This document shows, one piece after another, positions 25,436 through 33,637 of a stretch of DNA of 64,000 bases. Numbering within the stretch: the first letter of the stretch is position 1; each line of letters starts with the position of its first letter. The DNA lies in contig NZ_CP009576.1 in assembly GCF_000763495.1 (NCBI RefSeq), positions 186,001-250,000 of the forward strand, written 5' to 3'. Source of the DNA: Listeria ivanovii subsp. londoniensis (lineage in GTDB: Bacteria > Bacillota > Bacilli > Lactobacillales > Listeriaceae). A program made the translations under genes and the position numbers. Under the pieces are notes generated by a model, which worked only from the letters and a program-made list of their open reading frames with translations, did not search any database and had not been told where the DNA came from.

Positions 25436-25581
25436 AATTGGTGTCTATCTATTATAGTAGCAAAGTGAATTTGCCTTAGCAATAGGTAATGTAGCTTTTT
25501 TGTAAATGTTTTGATAATTTATTGCGATATTTTCATTTTAAATAATAAAGGAAGAAATTTTCAATAAAATAATGTGGGCAA

Positions 25582-25634
25582 TTAAAAAATGGCTGGTGTG
25601 AATCTGGTAATTTACCATATTCACACCAACCAAT
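25582..25634 (-). terminator. Terminator of the IMP dehydrogenase gene
   Basis: A long stem of about 20 base pairs (25591-25610 with 25611-25632, two mismatches) is followed on the minus strand by ATTTTTTAATT. It lies just past the gene's stop. Confidence 0.8.
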
Positions 25635-25641
25635 TTCGTTG

Positions 25642-27150
25642 TTATTTGATTAAATTATTCGAAGCATCTTTTACGACAACATCATGTGCGCCGCCTTCTA
25701 CAATAGAAGTAGAGGAGACAAGCGTAATTTTTGCTTTTTGTTGAAGTTCAGGGATATTTAAAGCCCCGCAATTGCACATCGTAGAACGAACTTTACTTAA
25801 ACTGATTGCTACATTGTCTTTTAGTGAGCCAGCGTAAGGAACATAAGAATCTACGCCTTCTTCAAAGGAAAGTTTTTTGTCGCCACCAAGATCATAACGC
25901 TGCCAGTTACGGGCCCGGTTAGCTCCTTCACCCCAATATTCTTTCATATAAGTGCCATTTAAATTCACTTTGTTTGTTGGACTCTCATCAAAGCGAGAGA
26001 AGTAACGACCAAGCATGATGAAGTCAGCGCCCATTGCTAGAGCGAGTGTCATATGGTAGTCATAAACAATTCCGCCGTCAGAACAAATCGGAATATACAC
26101 ACCAGTTTCGTCAAAATATTCATCACGGGCTTTTGCAACATCGATTAAGGCAGTTGCTTGACCACGGCCGATTCCTTTTTGTTCACGAGTAATACAAATT
26201 GATCCACCACCAACGCCAACTTTGACGAAATCTGCACCTGCATCAGCAAGGTAACGGAAACCATCACGGTCAACCACATTTCCAGCACCAACTTTGACTG
26301 AATCGCCGTATTTGCCACGAATATAGTCAAGTGTGCGTTTTTGCCATTCAGAGTAGCCTTCAGAGGAATCGATGCAAAGAATATCTGCACCAGCTTCCAC
26401 CAGTGCTGGAACGCGTTCTTCGTAGTCACGTGTGTTAATACCAGCGCCAACAACATAACGTTTGGAGGCGTCTAGCAGCTCTAATTTATTTTCTTTATTA
26501 GAATCATAATCTTTACGGAACACCATATGGACGAGGTGTTCGTTATCATCAACAAGTGGTAAGGCATTTAGTTTGTTATCCCAAATAATGTTATTCGCTT
26601 CTTTTAATGTAGTCGATTTATTTGCAGTAACTAATTTTTCAAAAGGAGTCATGAAATCTGCTACTTTTTCGTCAGGACTCATACGTGTTACACGGTAGTC
26701 GCGACTTGTTACGATACCAAGTAATTTTCCATGTGCTGTGCCATCTTCAGTGACTGCAACCGTAGAATGACCTGTTTTTTCTTTTAAATCAAGAATGTCT
26801 TGCAAGGTTTTATCGGGGCTGATATTGGAATCACTAATAACGAAGCCCGCTTTATGATTTTTAACACGTGAAACCATCGCTGCTTCACTTTCAATAGACT
26901 GAGAACCGAAAATAAAAGAAACGCCGCCTTCTGTAGCTAAGGCAATTCCCATGTTATCATCAGAAACAGCTTGCATAATTGCAGAAACAAGCGGAATATT
27001 CATCGTAATTGCGGCTTCTTCACCTTTTTTAAATTTCACAATCGGCGTTTTTAAGCTAACATTAGTTGGTACACATTCAGCTGATGAGTAGCCTGGAACA
27101 AGCAAGAACTCACTAAATGTGCGGGACGGTTCTTCAAAATAAAATGCCAT
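25642..27150 (-). CDS. IMP dehydrogenase of the Tritrichomonas foetus type
   Basis: 502 residues. The catalytic barrel is interrupted by a CBS-pair region (about 105-220). The active-site loop [15 protein letters not shown] places the nucleophile at Cys319, and the mobile flap has Arg418-Tyr419 (NWQRYDLGG); these are the numbers used for T. foetus IMPDH, and the whole protein resembles that enzyme far more than typical bacterial GuaB. It oxidises IMP to XMP with NAD. The start at 27150 has GGAG 8 bases upstream. It stands alone between terminators, and should be a second IMPDH beside the standard guaB, which is not in the window. Confidence 0.88.
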   Translation of the reverse strand: MAFYFEEPSRTFSEFLLVPGYSSAECVPTNVSLKTPIVKFKKGEEAAITMNIPLVSAIMQAVSDDNMGIALATEGGVSFIFGSQSIESEAAMVSRVKNHKAGFVISDSNISPDKTLQDILDLKEKTGHSTVAVTEDGTAHGKLLGIVTSRDYRVTRMSPDEKVADFMTPFEKLVTANKSTTLKEANNIIWDNKLNALPLVDDNEHLVHMVFRKDYDSNKENKLELLDASKRYVVGAGINTRDYEERVPALVEAGADILCIDSSEGYSEWQKRTLDYIRGKYGDSVKVGAGNVVDRDGFRYLADAGADFVKVGVGGGSICITREQKGIGRGQATALIDVAKARDEYFDETGVYIPICSDGGIVYDYHMTLALAMGADFIMLGRYFSRFDESPTNKVNLNGTYMKEYWGEGANRARNWQRYDLGGDKKLSFEEGVDSYVPYAGSLKDNVAISLSKVRSTMCNCGALNIPELQQKAKITLVSSTSIVEGGAHDVVVKDASNNLIK

Positions 27151-27329
27151 TATTTCCACTCCTTTTTCTATTTTTTTTTACATTTATAAAATACCTTTAT
27201 TATTTCAAGAACTGGCATGAAAGTCAATGATTGATAGAGATTATTTGTGGCTAGATATAAACGTTTTCTTTTGGAGGTCAGGAGGAATATACTAAAAGAA
27301 GATTATTTTATACGAAGGGAGGAGAGTAA

Positions 27330-27563
27330 ATGAGTGAGGAGAAGTTGCTAGAACGTGGTTATCGCAAGTATCACGGGGAAGAAATAGATGTTTATTTTAA
27401 CACAACCGTTTGCGCGCATTCAGGCAATTGTGTAAAAGGTAACAAAGAACTATTTGATTTAGATAGAAAACCATGGATTATGCCAGATAATGTATCAAAA
27501 GAAGAAGTAAAACGTGTCATTAATACTTGTCCAAGTGGAGCACTTCAATATATAGAGAAATAG
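27330..27563 (+). CDS. YjdI-like (4Fe-4S) mono-cluster protein
   Basis: 77 residues. Cys in NTTVCAHSGNCVKG and NTCPSGALQ form the pattern of the small Fer4_19/YjdI family, predicted to hold one iron-sulfur cluster. It is joined to the acetyltransferase-like gene 10 bases downstream, the same pairing as yjdI-yjdJ in other bacteria. The physiological role is unknown. GGAGGAG precedes ATG. Confidence 0.75.
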   Translation: MSEEKLLERGYRKYHGEEIDVYFNTTVCAHSGNCVKGNKELFDLDRKPWIMPDNVSKEEVKRVINTCPSGALQYIEK

Positions 27564-27573
27564 GAGGGATAAA

Positions 27574-27852
27574 ATGGAATATAAAGAAGGTAAAAATAGA
27601 ATTTATGCGGTAAATGATGAAGGGACTGAGGTTGGGGAGGTAACATTTGTCCCAACTGGTGAAGATATGTTTATTATCGATCATACAGGTGTGGATGATG
27701 TTGCTCGAGGCCAAGGAATTGCGCAAGAACTAGTAAAGCGTGCTGTAGAAAAAGCGAAAACAGAAGGAAAGAAAATTATTCCGCTTTGTCCATTTGCTAA
27801 ATCTGAGTTTTCGAAAAAGCCGGAGTATCAGGCAGTACAAGCTGATAAATAA
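27574..27852 (+). CDS. YjdJ-like GNAT acetyltransferase
   Basis: 92 residues, a minimal GNAT fold. The acetyl-CoA-binding stretch reads DDVARGQGIAQELVKRAVEKAKTEG, and IIPLCPFAKSEFSKKPEY is the signature end of the YjdJ/GtT1-like subgroup, where the Cys is conserved. The substrate is unknown. It is translated from AGGAGGG, close behind the YjdI-like gene, and closed by a terminator. Confidence 0.8.
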   Translation: MEYKEGKNRIYAVNDEGTEVGEVTFVPTGEDMFIIDHTGVDDVARGQGIAQELVKRAVEKAKTEGKKIIPLCPFAKSEFSKKPEYQAVQADK

Positions 27853-27856
27853 GGAT

Positions 27857-27892
27857 AAGTAGACTAAGGTTTGATCCTAGTCTACTTTTTTT
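27857..27892 (+). terminator. Terminator after the yjdIJ-like pair
   Basis: AAGTAGACTAAGG pairs with CCTAGTCTACTT (one bulge), followed by seven T. Confidence 0.85.
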
Positions 27893-27925
27893 ATGGAATA
27901 ATTTAAAAATATCGGTTTTCTCTTC

Positions 27926-27954
27926 TTGACATCTTCTTCGTTTCAGTGTATCTT
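27926..27954 (+). promoter_or_regulatory. Promoter of the SAM riboswitch-ctaP transcript
   Basis: A perfect -35 TTGACA (27926-27931) is followed after 17 bases by TATCTT (27949-27954). It starts transcription about 30-35 bases before the riboswitch. Confidence 0.7.
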
Positions 27955-27993
27955 TAATTCACAGTAAACTTATATGAATAATAGTAATAAGAT

Positions 27994-28096
27994 TTCTTAT
28001 CAAGAGTGGTGGAGGGATTCGGCCCAGTGAAACCCGGCAGCGGAGCGCAAGTTCTATGCTAATTCCGAACAGAAGTAACATTCTGGCAGATAAGTA
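27994..28096 (+). promoter_or_regulatory. SAM-I (S-box) riboswitch aptamer
   Basis: The S-box core is clear: CTTATCAAGAGTGGTGGAGG, then GGCCCAGTGAAACCCGGCAG, and the closing P1 strand GATAAG at 28088-28093 pairing with CTTATC at 27996-28001. It senses S-adenosylmethionine and controls the transport operon behind it according to sulfur amino-acid supply. Confidence 0.92.
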
Positions 28097-28112
28097 GTAG
28101 CTTACAATTAGG

Positions 28113-28153
28113 CGCTTCGATTCTGACCAAAAAACAGAAGAAGCGTTTTTTAT
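28113..28153 (+). terminator. Riboswitch expression-platform terminator
   Basis: CGCTTC-GA-TTCTG pairs with CAGAAGAAGCG and is followed by six T. When SAM is bound this hairpin should form and stop transcription before ctaP. Confidence 0.85.
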
Positions 28154-28181
28154 TAGCGCTAAAGAGGGGAGTTTTTGTTAG

Positions 28182-29756
28182 ATGAAGAAATTTTTATTAG
28201 TGGCAGTTATCTCGGTTTTTGCTTTGGTGTTGACTGCTTGCGGAGGATCTGGCGCTAGCTCTGACAAAGCAAATAGTTCAGGCAAAGCGAAAGATGGCGG
28301 CTCAATTATTATTGGAGTTGCAGGAGACCCGGAAGTTATCAATCCAAACTATGCCGGCGACCGTGTAACGCTAACAATTCAACAAGCTGTATACGCACCG
28401 CTTTTCTGGGAAGCTAACGGCAAACCAGCACTTGCAAAAAGCCTAGATATTTCAGATGACAACTTAACTTACACTGTAAAACTGAAAGACGGTTTAACAT
28501 GGCACGATGGAAAACCTTTAACAGCTGATGATGTAGTATTTACGGTTGATTCCATTTTAGATACGAAACAAAACAGCCCGAATCGTGGTAACTTTGTTTT
28601 TAATGATAAACCTGTGAAAGTAGAAGCTGTGGATGATACAACAGTTAAATTCACTTTGCCAACAGTTGCTCCCGCCTTTGAAAATACCATTAAAACTTTC
28701 TTCCCAATTCCAAAACACGTTTTTGAAGGAGTAGCAAACATCGAAAAAAGTGATAAAAACAAAAATCCAATTGGTTCGGGACCATATAAATTTGTTGAAT
28801 ACAAAGCAGGCGAATATGTTTCCCTAGAAAGATTCAACGACTATTTTGATGGCAAACCAAAACTAGATAAAGTCACTTTCCGAATTACAAAAGACCAAAA
28901 TTCAGCAAACCTAGCACTTCAAAATGGAGAAATCAATTTAAAATCGATCCAACCATCTGATCGAAACAAAGTGGAAAAAGCGAGTGCAGTGAACATTATC
29001 ACATATCCAGAAAATCGTTTAAGTTATGCAGTTTTCAATGAAAATCAACCTGCACTTAAATCAAAAGAACTTCGCCAAGCATTATCTTATGTACTTAACC
29101 GTGAAGATATCATTGAAGCAGCTTATGGTTCTGATGAATATGCGAAACCCGCATCTTCTTTCCTAACAGAAAACACTAAATACTTCACTGACAAAGTAGA
29201 AACGTATGACCAAGATATCGCTAAGGCAAAAGAATTAGTGAAAGAAAGTGGCTTTGATACAACTCAAAAATTAACTGTATACTATTTAAATAACAGTAAA
29301 TCTCAAGAAAGTATCGCACTTTACTTGCAACAGCAATATAAAGAAATTGGTGTATCTCTCGACTTAAAACCAACTGATCCAAATGCGCTAAGTAATATTA
29401 CCCTTGACCGTAAAAATGCGGACTATTCCATTGCTCTAAATGGTTATATTATGGGAAATGATCCAGATGCATACAAATCCTTGTTCTTAAGTGATGCTCC
29501 TTACAACTATGCTAATTATCACAATAAAGCTTTGGACGTGCTTTGGGCAAAAGGTGCTGTAACAGCGGATGATAAAGATCGTCAAGCGGTTTATGAAGAT
29601 ATTCAAAATACAATTGCAGATGATGCAGTAATTTACCCGATTTCATACGACAATGCAGTGCTTGCACTTGATAGCCGTTATGGTGGACAAAAAGCTGCAA
29701 CTCCGCAACCAGTAACAATGTTCCGTGATTTATCTAAATTATATTTAACGGAATAA
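28182..29756 (+). CDS. ctaP: Peptide/cysteine-type ABC solute-binding lipoprotein CtaP
   Basis: 524 residues, SBP family 5. The lipoprotein signal ends LVLTAC with Cys20 as the lipidation site; the domain follows from about residue 40 (GGSIIIGVAGDPEVINP, later LTWHDGKPLTADDVVFT, the family signature). In L. monocytogenes the counterpart lmo0135 is CtaP, a cysteine-transport-associated protein that also affects host-cell invasion. The SAM riboswitch upstream supports a sulfur-compound substrate. Two permease genes follow; the ATPase subunits are not in the window, so they must be supplied from elsewhere. Confidence 0.88.
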   Translation: MKKFLLVAVISVFALVLTACGGSGASSDKANSSGKAKDGGSIIIGVAGDPEVINPNYAGDRVTLTIQQAVYAPLFWEANGKPALAKSLDISDDNLTYTVKLKDGLTWHDGKPLTADDVVFTVDSILDTKQNSPNRGNFVFNDKPVKVEAVDDTTVKFTLPTVAPAFENTIKTFFPIPKHVFEGVANIEKSDKNKNPIGSGPYKFVEYKAGEYVSLERFNDYFDGKPKLDKVTFRITKDQNSANLALQNGEINLKSIQPSDRNKVEKASAVNIITYPENRLSYAVFNENQPALKSKELRQALSYVLNREDIIEAAYGSDEYAKPASSFLTENTKYFTDKVETYDQDIAKAKELVKESGFDTTQKLTVYYLNNSKSQESIALYLQQQYKEIGVSLDLKPTDPNALSNITLDRKNADYSIALNGYIMGNDPDAYKSLFLSDAPYNYANYHNKALDVLWAKGAVTADDKDRQAVYEDIQNTIADDAVIYPISYDNAVLALDSRYGGQKAATPQPVTMFRDLSKLYLTE

Positions 29757-29775
29757 GTAAATAAAAATTATTCGT

Positions 29776-29821
29776 AAAAAATCTGACCTGCCAAGCTATT
29801 TTTGGTAGGATCAGGTTTTTA
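29776..29821 (+). terminator. Attenuator-like hairpin between ctaP and permease genes
   Basis: CTGACCTGCC pairs imperfectly with GGTAGGATCAG, followed by five T. It would allow more binding protein than permease to be made, a common arrangement in ABC operons. Confidence 0.7.
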
Positions 29822-29857
29822 CTTGTCATTTTTTGTGTTTTAGATAGGAGATAAATT

Positions 29858-30808
29858 ATGCTAAAAACAATCACAAAACGCGTACTGCAAATTATTCCGA
29901 TGCTATTTATTATCTCGATTATTTCCTTTGCACTTATAAAATTAGCACCTGGTGATCCGGTGAATTCATTTGTTACACCTGATATGAATCCTGATGATGT
30001 AGAGCGAATTCGGCAAAGTTTAGGGCTGGATCAACCAATTTACATACAGTATTTTATTTGGCTTGGAAATTTGTTGCAAGGTAATTTAGGATATTCGATT
30101 ATCAACAGCCAACCAGTGTTACAACAAATTTTAGAAAGAATTCCAGCAACACTTGGTTTAGTAGGAACTTCTCTTATTTTGACACTTATACTGTCAATCC
30201 CACTTGGGTTAGTGGCTGCGAATTACGAAAACACTTGGATTGATAAAGTATTAAATGGGATTTCGTATATTGGGATTTCGATTCCGATTTTCTGGTTCGG
30301 CATGATTTTAATTGATGTGTTTTCGATTCAGCTAGGATGGCTTCCGAGTCTTGGGATGCGAACGATTGGGGTAGACTCGTTTTGGGATATGGCGGAGCAT
30401 GCGGTTTTACCAGTTATTACGCTAACTTTCCAAGGATGTGCTGCCTACTACCGCTATGTTCGGTCCAATACGATTAACCAATTAAAAGAAGAATATGTGT
30501 TATTTGGTTATGCAAAAGGGCTTTCTAAAGTACAAGTAATGGGGCATCACGTCTTAAAAAACTCGCTACTTCCTGTTATTACATTACTTGGGATGTCGCT
30601 TCCGCAAGTGATTACGGGCGCATTTATTACGGAGAGTATTTTCTCCTGGCCGGGAATGGGATCACTAGGAATTAATGCGATTTTCCAATTAGATTATCCG
30701 GTTATTATGGCAATTACTCTATTTTCGGCACTTTTATTAATTATTGGGAATTTATTAGCCGATTTAGCTTATATGATTGTTGATCCACGGATTAGGGAAA
30801 TGGGGTGA
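29858..30808 (+). CDS. ABC transporter permease, DppB/OppB family
   Basis: 316 residues, six membrane helices. The N-terminal KRVLQIIPMLFIISIISFALIKLAPGDP and the EAA-loop region (KEEYVLFGYAKGLSKVQVMGHHVLKNSLLPV) are diagnostic of dipeptide/oligopeptide permeases. TAGGAGAT lies 7 bases before ATG. It forms the membrane channel with the next gene product for the CtaP substrate. Confidence 0.88.
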   Translation: MLKTITKRVLQIIPMLFIISIISFALIKLAPGDPVNSFVTPDMNPDDVERIRQSLGLDQPIYIQYFIWLGNLLQGNLGYSIINSQPVLQQILERIPATLGLVGTSLILTLILSIPLGLVAANYENTWIDKVLNGISYIGISIPIFWFGMILIDVFSIQLGWLPSLGMRTIGVDSFWDMAEHAVLPVITLTFQGCAAYYRYVRSNTINQLKEEYVLFGYAKGLSKVQVMGHHVLKNSLLPVITLLGMSLPQVITGAFITESIFSWPGMGSLGINAIFQLDYPVIMAITLFSALLLIIGNLLADLAYMIVDPRIREMG

Positions 30809-30818
30809 GGGGTTCATG

Positions 30819-31712
30819 ATGCGATTAGACTTTTCGAAAAAAACGATGCAGGAATTTGAGCGTGATGCAGAAGTTGTTCATGCTACTAGAGAGCGAACTT
30901 TTTGGCGTTATATGCTATCAGACCGCCGCGCCATTTTTGCAACGGGTGTATTGATTTTTATTACGGTTGCTTGTATCTTTGCATTCCTGTCACCTTATGA
31001 TCCCAATACGCTTTCTGTTCAAGATAAATTAATGCCGCCAAATGCATCACATTGGTTTGGTACGGATGACCATGGCCGAGACTACTTCACACGTGTTTTA
31101 TATGGCGGTCGTGTTTCTCTTTTAGTTGGTGTGTTTGCCATGATGATTGCAATTGTTGTTGGGACATTTGCTGGAACAATAAGTGGTTATTTTGGCGGGT
31201 TTGTTGATAACATGGTGATGCGTTTCTTAGATATTTTTATGTCGATTCCATCATTTTTCTTATTAATGATTTTAAATGCTTATTTAAAACCAGGGATTTC
31301 CAATATTATTATTATTATAGGTTTGTTGTCTTGGATGGAAGTAGCGCGGATTGTTCGAGCGGAAACACTAACTCTAAAAGAGCGAGAGTTCATTTTGTAT
31401 TCGAAGTCAGCGGGTGGCGAATTTTTCCATATTATGTTTAAGCATATTATTCCAAATGCCATGCCATCAATAGTTGTAGCGGCATCTCTAAATGTAGCGA
31501 CAGCAATTTTAACCGAGTCGGCGCTAAGTTTTCTAGGGCTTGGCGTGCAACAACCAAACGCTTCATGGGGAAGCATGCTGAACAATGCGCAAGGTTATGT
31601 TGGAGAAGCCAGTTATTTGGCACTTTTCCCAGGTTTATTAATATTAATGACGATACTTTCGTTTAATGTGCTGGGTGATGTACTTAGAAAAGGGTTATCG
31701 CGTAGATATTAA
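30819..31712 (+). CDS. ABC transporter permease, DppC/OppC family
   Basis: 297 residues. The start at 30819 has GAGGGG 6 bases upstream; ATG 30816 is too close. A cytoplasmic N-terminus (SKKTMQEFERDAEVV) precedes the first helix, and LMPPNASHWFGTDDHGRDYFTRVLYGGRVSL is the signature periplasm-facing loop of OppC-type permeases. The EAA motif reads LKEREFILYSKSAGGEFFHIMFKHIIPNAMPS. It pairs with the upstream permease. Confidence 0.88.
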   Translation: MRLDFSKKTMQEFERDAEVVHATRERTFWRYMLSDRRAIFATGVLIFITVACIFAFLSPYDPNTLSVQDKLMPPNASHWFGTDDHGRDYFTRVLYGGRVSLLVGVFAMMIAIVVGTFAGTISGYFGGFVDNMVMRFLDIFMSIPSFFLLMILNAYLKPGISNIIIIIGLLSWMEVARIVRAETLTLKEREFILYSKSAGGEFFHIMFKHIIPNAMPSIVVAASLNVATAILTESALSFLGLGVQQPNASWGSMLNNAQGYVGEASYLALFPGLLILMTILSFNVLGDVLRKGLSRRY

Positions 31713-31718
31713 AATGCG

Positions 31719-31760
31719 GATTTGGTTTTTTCTTTTGCGGGAAATAACCAAATCTTTTTT
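31719..31760 (+). terminator. Terminator of the ctaP operon
   Basis: GATTTGGTT (31719-31727) pairs with AACCAAATC (31746-31754), followed by six T. Confidence 0.8.
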
Positions 31761-32147
31761 ATGAGGAACGTAACAATTCAAGTTATAATTACTAAGAATA
31801 ATTCTATTTTTATACCACTTTATTTAAATTTTAATCTTTTATGATGTATGAATATTCAACTTTATTCATCGCCTACATTTCAAAACATTAATTAGTTTGG
31901 TGGTTTTGCCAATAGAAGCTTGAAAAATTATATAAGACTAGTCTAGTTTATGAACATTTTGTGACTTTTAATTTAATGTGCAAAAATTGTGAAAAACAGC
32001 TCTAACTGTGCGTTTTTTTTGAAACCATGCAATATATATTGTGCAGCAATTACGCTAAATTAATGTTGTTTTAGTAGTTAATAAGGGTAAATGGGGCTTT
32101 TTATTTAGATCGTTCTGTGCTATTCTCCCATTAGGGAGGTGTGATTA
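31761..32147 (+). other. 387-base AT-rich noncoding stretch
   Basis: No coding frame with a ribosome-binding site was found. It includes the short palindrome AGACTAGTCT (about 31947-31956), a weak hairpin AACAGCTCTAACTGTGCG near 31993, and the upstream region of the two-gene module at 32148. I see no PrfA box, riboswitch or clear promoter, though it must contain the module's promoter. Confidence 0.5.
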
Positions 32148-32564
32148 TTGTATAGATTATTCAGTATTATTTTTTTTGGAATAGCAGTAATTTGTTTGTT
32201 CTTTCCATGGATGTCAAGCGGTGTGGACGCAGAATCGTTTGAATTAGTTTATGAGCCAGCTTATAAATTAATATGGATGCAACCAATTATTATTTTAGGA
32301 TATCTAAGTTTTATTATTACTATTTCTATTCCGAGATTTCAAAAAGGGACTAATAAAATTGTGCCATTTATTGGGCTGTTAGTATTAGTATTAGGTTTAT
32401 TAAATTTGGCAGTTAGACCACTGTTTGGATTTAGCACATTTACATTTAGTATACTAAGTACTTACATTACTGAATTAGTAGAACCGGCATTTATTATCGC
32501 AGTATTGGCAAGTGTTGTATCGTTAATTATGTATGCAATATATTTAAAAACATCGGAGGATTAA
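32148..32564 (+). CDS. Small four-helix membrane protein of unknown function
   Basis: 138 residues from a TTG start with GGGAGGTG 6 bases upstream. Four hydrophobic segments are visible (about 4-22, 45-60, 72-92 and 110-132), with a short loop (DAESFELVYEPAYKLIWMQP) between helices 1 and 2. I do not recognise a family. The next gene, encoding a secreted protein, follows with its ribosome-binding site inside this gene's end, so the two are translated together. Confidence 0.7.
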   Translation: MYRLFSIIFFGIAVICLFFPWMSSGVDAESFELVYEPAYKLIWMQPIIILGYLSFIITISIPRFQKGTNKIVPFIGLLVLVLGLLNLAVRPLFGFSTFTFSILSTYITELVEPAFIIAVLASVVSLIMYAIYLKTSED

Positions 32565-32569
32565 TGACA

Positions 32570-33475
32570 ATGCAAAAAAGTAAGATTATTGTAGCTTTAA
32601 TTGTGATGACAAGCTGTATTATTCCAGCAACGGTATTTGCGGATATAAAAGATCCGAATACTGATTTAAAAATAGTATTTGAAAAAGAAGAGATTAAAAA
32701 TGAGGATAAATTACTAGACTTAGCGGCAAAGCAAGAAAATCAAGAATACATAGTGGCAGCAGGAGAGAAGATTCCAATAGCTATAAATGATTCAAGCGCA
32801 GAAGTCGCGACAGATGCTTTACCAGATGTTGAAGAAGAATTAAATACGAAGGTAGCGACAGAAGTCTTAGAAGTGAGGGCCGATGAAAAAGGTGATTATG
32901 AAGCAGATTTAGTATCAACAATTTTTGTTGAAGTAGAGGGTGATGGTGTTATCTCAGCAGATCTAGTTGATGAAGACAAATTAGATGAGACTGAGGGTAT
33001 TCAAATTGAAAAACAATCTACTAAAATTAATAGCTTTAGTAATTTTCTAGTACCTATGGCTGCATGGACAGATACAAGTAGCACAGGTAAAAAAGGTGCG
33101 AAAGATAGTATTTATATTTCTGCAAAAGTGTATTATCATCAACAAAAAAAGAGCGGTAATACGCATATGGATATGAATACGATTAACTACAATACATCTG
33201 TTAAGAAGACTGGTGGAAAAATAACTAGAAGAACAGCTAAAGTGGCTCAATCTGGAATGACTAAGTTTGGCAAAAAACCATTGTTACAACAAACTAAATC
33301 ATTGTCTTTTTCAGGGAATTCATATAAATATGATGTTCCTGATAGCTGGACACCAATATCAACTACTAATGGTTGGGTTGGTACTCAGTTAAATGTAGCA
33401 TCAACTTATAAAGGTTCTACTTATAATACGTCAGTCAATTGTTTGATTCTAAGTAATCCTAAACTTGGATGGTAA
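32570..33475 (+). CDS. Secreted protein of unknown function
   Basis: 301 residues. ATG 32570 is preferred (GGAGGA 9 bases upstream; ATG 32564 has only 3). A signal peptide ends near residue 22 (PATVFA|D). Residues about 25-150 are acidic and repetitive in character (EVATDALPDVEEELNTKVATEV), and residues about 160-301 form a lysine/threonine/serine-rich, probably beta-structured domain (KGAKDSIYISAKVYYHQ, ending SNPKLGW). There is no LPXTG, GW or LysM anchor. The acidic-then-basic layout suggests a propeptide masking a cationic mature domain, but the function is unknown. Confidence 0.7.
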   Translation: MQKSKIIVALIVMTSCIIPATVFADIKDPNTDLKIVFEKEEIKNEDKLLDLAAKQENQEYIVAAGEKIPIAINDSSAEVATDALPDVEEELNTKVATEVLEVRADEKGDYEADLVSTIFVEVEGDGVISADLVDEDKLDETEGIQIEKQSTKINSFSNFLVPMAAWTDTSSTGKKGAKDSIYISAKVYYHQQKKSGNTHMDMNTINYNTSVKKTGGKITRRTAKVAQSGMTKFGKKPLLQQTKSLSFSGNSYKYDVPDSWTPISTTNGWVGTQLNVASTYKGSTYNTSVNCLILSNPKLGW

Positions 33476-33562
33476 TTTGTTCAATACTAAGTAGGGAACA
33501 ATAGATCATAATGTAGGGCCGAAAAGCTTATCTTATAAACTGCAAATTATACTAGTATAGAT

Positions 33563-33618
33563 GAAAACAAATAAGGTCTCTATTCCGATTTTTGGATAGA
33601 AGCCTTATTTGTTTTTTG
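33563..33618. terminator. Terminator between secreted-protein gene and binding-protein gene
   Basis: AAACAAATAAGG pairs with CCTTATTTGTTT, with an inner arm TCTATTC / GGATAGA. Runs of T follow on the plus strand. Confidence 0.8.
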
Positions 33619-33637
33619 GTAGATTTAATTTGCTCTA

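Noticed and set aside
31761-32147. A PrfA box or small RNA gene
   Set aside because: No TTAACA-N2-TGTTAA-like palindrome is present and no promoter-plus-terminator pair outlines an RNA gene.
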